Source: DASXMX01 sp036495445 (GTDB taxonomy: Bacteria > Planctomycetota > Phycisphaerae > Tepidisphaerales > Tepidisphaeraceae). Taken from it: a DNA stretch of 8,782 nucleotides. Position numbers and translations under genes: made by a program. The notes under the pieces are model-generated. The model worked only from the letters and a program-made list of their open reading frames with translations. It did no database searches and was not told where the DNA came from. How positions within the stretch are numbered: the stretch's first letter is position 1; the number at the start of each line of letters is the position of its first letter. This document shows positions 6,943 through 8,782 of this stretch, in pieces. The DNA lies in NCBI GenBank assembly GCA_036495445.1, contig DASXMX010000001.1, forward strand, positions 1-8,782, written 5' to 3'.

Positions 6943-7030
6943 AAAAAGGGTTCAGGGTTCGGGGTTCAGGGTTCAGGTTGGCAAGCAACGTCTCCTTGCG
7001 CGCCTGAACCCTGAACCCCGAACCCTTTTT
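6943..7030. terminator. Heptad-repeat hairpin, bidirectional terminator-like
   Basis: The left arm (6948-6977) is four tandem heptads GGGTTC(A/G) plus GG. The right arm (7003-7025) is the reverse complement of three such heptads plus GG. This gives 23 uninterrupted pairs (6955-6977 with 7003-7025). After a one-heptad slip, AAAAA (6943-6947) can pair with TTTTT (7026-7030). The 25-nt centre has its own stem, GCAAG (6981-6985) with CTTGC (6995-6999). A run of five T ends the hairpin on both strands, so it resembles an intrinsic terminator in either direction. It begins 36 bp after the priming transferase stop, where a terminator for that gene would be expected, and ends 7 bp before the flippase ATG. 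It may be a dispersed repeat rather than a dedicated terminator. Confidence 0.8.
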
Positions 7031-7066
7031 GCCCCTTCACACGGTCATTGCCTCACCTTGTCATCC

Positions 7067-8644
7067 TCAATATGCCCCATCCCGCCGGATCAGGACGAGG
7101 ATGGTCTTGGCCAGGATGTACAGGTCGAGCCAGGGGGACCAGTTGGCGATGTAGTATCGATCGAGCTTGACGCGCTCCTCGTAGCTGACTTCGTTCCGGC
7201 CCGACACCTGCCACATGCCGGTAATACCGGGCTTCACGGCGGCGTACTTGCCGAAGATGTTGCCGTACTTGGCGACTTCCTTGGCCACGATCGGCCGCGG
7301 GCCGACCAGGCTCATCTCCCCCTTGAGCACGTTCCAGACCTGCGGCAGCTCGTCGAGGCTGGAGCGGCGGAGCAAGCCGCCGAGACGGGTCACGCGCGGG
7401 TCCTTCCTCAACTTATGGTCGCGGTCCCATTCGACGCGGGCGTGGGGGTTGGTCGCAAGATGTTCGTGAAGGACGGCGTCTCCATTCGCGTGCATCGTCC
7501 GGAATTTCCAGGCTTTGAACCATTTCCCGCCGAAACCGAGCCGCTTATGCCCGTAGAAGATCGGGCCGGGGCTGGTGAGCTTCACCGCCACCGCGATCAG
7601 GGCCATCAACGGGAAGCCAGTCACTAAAACGATGAGTGCCACGACGATGTCGACCGCCCGCTTGAGGGTCCAGAGGCTCGAAAGGAGCCGGGCGTTGGAC
7701 ATCTCCACGCCGCCCACCCGCCCGCAGCTTCGCGACGCGTTCCAAAGGCTCGGCAGGTCAGGGGTATTCGTCAGCATGAGCAAATGCGGGATCAGCGACG
7801 AATATCGGGCGAAGATCTCGTTCACGGCGGCAGGACCGCTATCGGCTACATGGACGACCGCATACCGGATGTCCTGCTCGCGGACGACCTTCTCCAGTTG
7901 GTCGGGGTCGTTAACGGCAGGCGTGAGGGCCGACCAGCACGGCCCCGCCGGGTCGGTCACGGCGACGGGCCGGAACCCGCAGGTCGGGGAATGCATCAGC
8001 GCCAGCACCACCGAGTCGGATGTCTCGGCGGGGCTGATCACCAGCGTCGGGCGGCCCCACCAGTCGGTCCGGGCACAATGCCGGCGAACGATCGACCGCA
8101 GCAGCGGGACCAATCCGACCGATGCCACCCAGGCCGCCAGGCACCACAACGGCATCGGCGGCGCGAGCATCCCGCCCAGGGCGGCGGCAATGAACCCGAT
8201 GCTGTTCACCTGGATCAGATGCCGGAGCTCGAGGATCGGGCTCGATCCCATCGGGGAATAAAGCCCGCAGAGCCAGTAGGCGAGCGGCAGCAAGGCCACC
8301 ACGACCGCCATCGGCCGCAACAGAATTGGCGCGTGGGGCCAGATGAAGTGAACCGCGGCGGCGGCGAACAGTCCGCTGACGGCCAGCGCCAGCAGGTCGG
8401 CCGCCACGATCGGCGCGGTGGTCCGAATCCCCTGCCAACAGAGCGCCGGCGTGGGGGCCGCCGGGGGATAGGCAAGCTCCGCAAGCGGGACCGCCTCCAC
8501 CGAACGGGTCGCGCCAGACGGCTCAACGTCCGGGCTGTCGGCCAAGGACGAGCCCGCCTGCGGCCGCCGAAGCGGGCGATCGGGCACAATGCGATCGAAC
8601 TCGTCGAGTTCAATCCCCAGTTCCACCCGGTCAAAGGCAGCCAT
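7067..8644 (-). CDS. wbaP: WbaP-type polyprenyl-phosphate sugar-1-phosphate transferase
   Basis: This is the priming enzyme, which transfers a hexose-1-phosphate from a UDP-sugar to polyprenyl phosphate at the cytoplasmic membrane face. From ATG 8644 it has 525 aa. Residues 1-75 are polar and of unknown role. Four hydrophobic helices lie between about 78 and 182, with the WbaP-like CGLYSPMGSSPILELRH (126-142). A Rossmann-like middle domain follows, then a hydrophobic re-entrant segment (about 330-352). The catalytic domain has SPGPIFYGHKRLG (358-370), KFRTMHANGD (380-389), DPRVTRLGGLLRRSSLDELP (415-434) with the Asp-Glu pair 431-432, SLVGPRP (445-451), KPGITGMWQVSGR (471-483) and DRYYIANWS (495-503). 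An upstream ATG at 8722 is possible, but 8644 has AAGGG at 8-nt spacing. Salmonella WbaP is about 476 aa, so the excess is the N-terminal region. WbaP rather than WcaJ is favoured; galactose as substrate is not shown. Confidence 0.92.
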   Translation of the reverse strand: MAAFDRVELGIELDEFDRIVPDRPLRRPQAGSSLADSPDVEPSGATRSVEAVPLAELAYPPAAPTPALCWQGIRTTAPIVAADLLALAVSGLFAAAAVHFIWPHAPILLRPMAVVVALLPLAYWLCGLYSPMGSSPILELRHLIQVNSIGFIAAALGGMLAPPMPLWCLAAWVASVGLVPLLRSIVRRHCARTDWWGRPTLVISPAETSDSVVLALMHSPTCGFRPVAVTDPAGPCWSALTPAVNDPDQLEKVVREQDIRYAVVHVADSGPAAVNEIFARYSSLIPHLLMLTNTPDLPSLWNASRSCGRVGGVEMSNARLLSSLWTLKRAVDIVVALIVLVTGFPLMALIAVAVKLTSPGPIFYGHKRLGFGGKWFKAWKFRTMHANGDAVLHEHLATNPHARVEWDRDHKLRKDPRVTRLGGLLRRSSLDELPQVWNVLKGEMSLVGPRPIVAKEVAKYGNIFGKYAAVKPGITGMWQVSGRNEVSYEERVKLDRYYIANWSPWLDLYILAKTILVLIRRDGAY

Positions 8645-8652
8645 TTCCTTCA

Positions 8653-8657
8653 CCCTT
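8653..8657 (-). promoter_or_regulatory. Shine-Dalgarno site of the priming transferase gene
   Basis: Read on the - strand, AAGGG lies 8 nt before ATG 8644, inside a purine-rich run that also contains a closer GAAGGA. It supports 8644 over the in-frame ATG at 8722. I could not identify a convincing promoter in the remaining bases up to 8782. Confidence 0.5.
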
Positions 8658-8782
8658 ATCCAGCCGCGAGCCCCTACCGTCAGACGCGCGTCGCTTCGGC
8701 CGAGAGTTCGCCGGCGCCGCACGTCGATTCCCGCAGGTAGTGTCCCGGCTCGCGGGTACCCATTACATCGTTCGCCCTGCCT

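Noticed and set aside
5541..7007. A 488-codon + strand open frame opposite the flippase gene
   Set aside because: The product is a low-complexity Arg/Gln/Asp-rich sequence. It mirrors the flippase codons, while the flippase has membrane topology and family blocks.
6943..7030. Heptad repeats considered as a CRISPR fragment
   Set aside because: The units are 7 bp, contiguous and arranged as two arms of one palindrome. There are no spacers and no cas genes.

Overview
The base composition is strongly GC-rich, with G or C favoured at third codon positions. Shine-Dalgarno (SD) motifs are present at some genes and absent at others. The intergenic spacers carry G/C-rich palindromic repeats. I read this as a chromosomal segment of a Planctomycetota-like bacterium. 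That assignment is an inference from style, since the window holds no phylogenetic marker gene.

Left end (1-670, + strand): a two-gene toxin-antitoxin module. It consists of the 3' part of an AbrB/MazE-fold antitoxin gene, cut by the window edge, followed 7 bp later by a Doc-type Fic toxin with an intact HxFxDGNKRxG signature and an unusual hyperacidic C-terminal tail. Next come two separate + strand genes: a DUF2461 protein (853-1593) and a class I SAM-dependent methyltransferase (1804-2595).

Right part (2600-8644, all - strand, transcribed right to left): a compact surface-polysaccharide cluster in Wzx/Wzy logic. A WbaP-type polyprenyl-phosphate sugar-1-phosphate transferase primes the lipid carrier. 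A Wzx-like flippase, a GT4 glycosyltransferase and a Wzy/O-antigen-ligase-like polytopic protein follow. With only one elongating glycosyltransferase visible, the rest of the pathway must lie outside the window. The cluster's 3' end meets the methyltransferase gene convergently, with 4 bp between the stop codons.

Two palindromic repeat elements sit inside this cluster and are its most interesting part. A terminator-like hairpin built from GGGTTCA heptads (6943-7030) lies between the priming transferase and the flippase, ending 7 bp before the flippase start codon. An inverted pair of a C/G-rich palindromic element (about 3991-4106) lies at the 5' end of the polymerase frame. There it either adds an in-frame Pro/Gly-rich N-terminus or supplies a strong ribosome-binding site. 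No CRISPR array, rRNA, tRNA, insertion sequence or phage gene was seen. No stretch longer than 300 bp lacks a gene. I did not find a convincing new multi-gene system; the novelty is in how the repeats relate to the genes.
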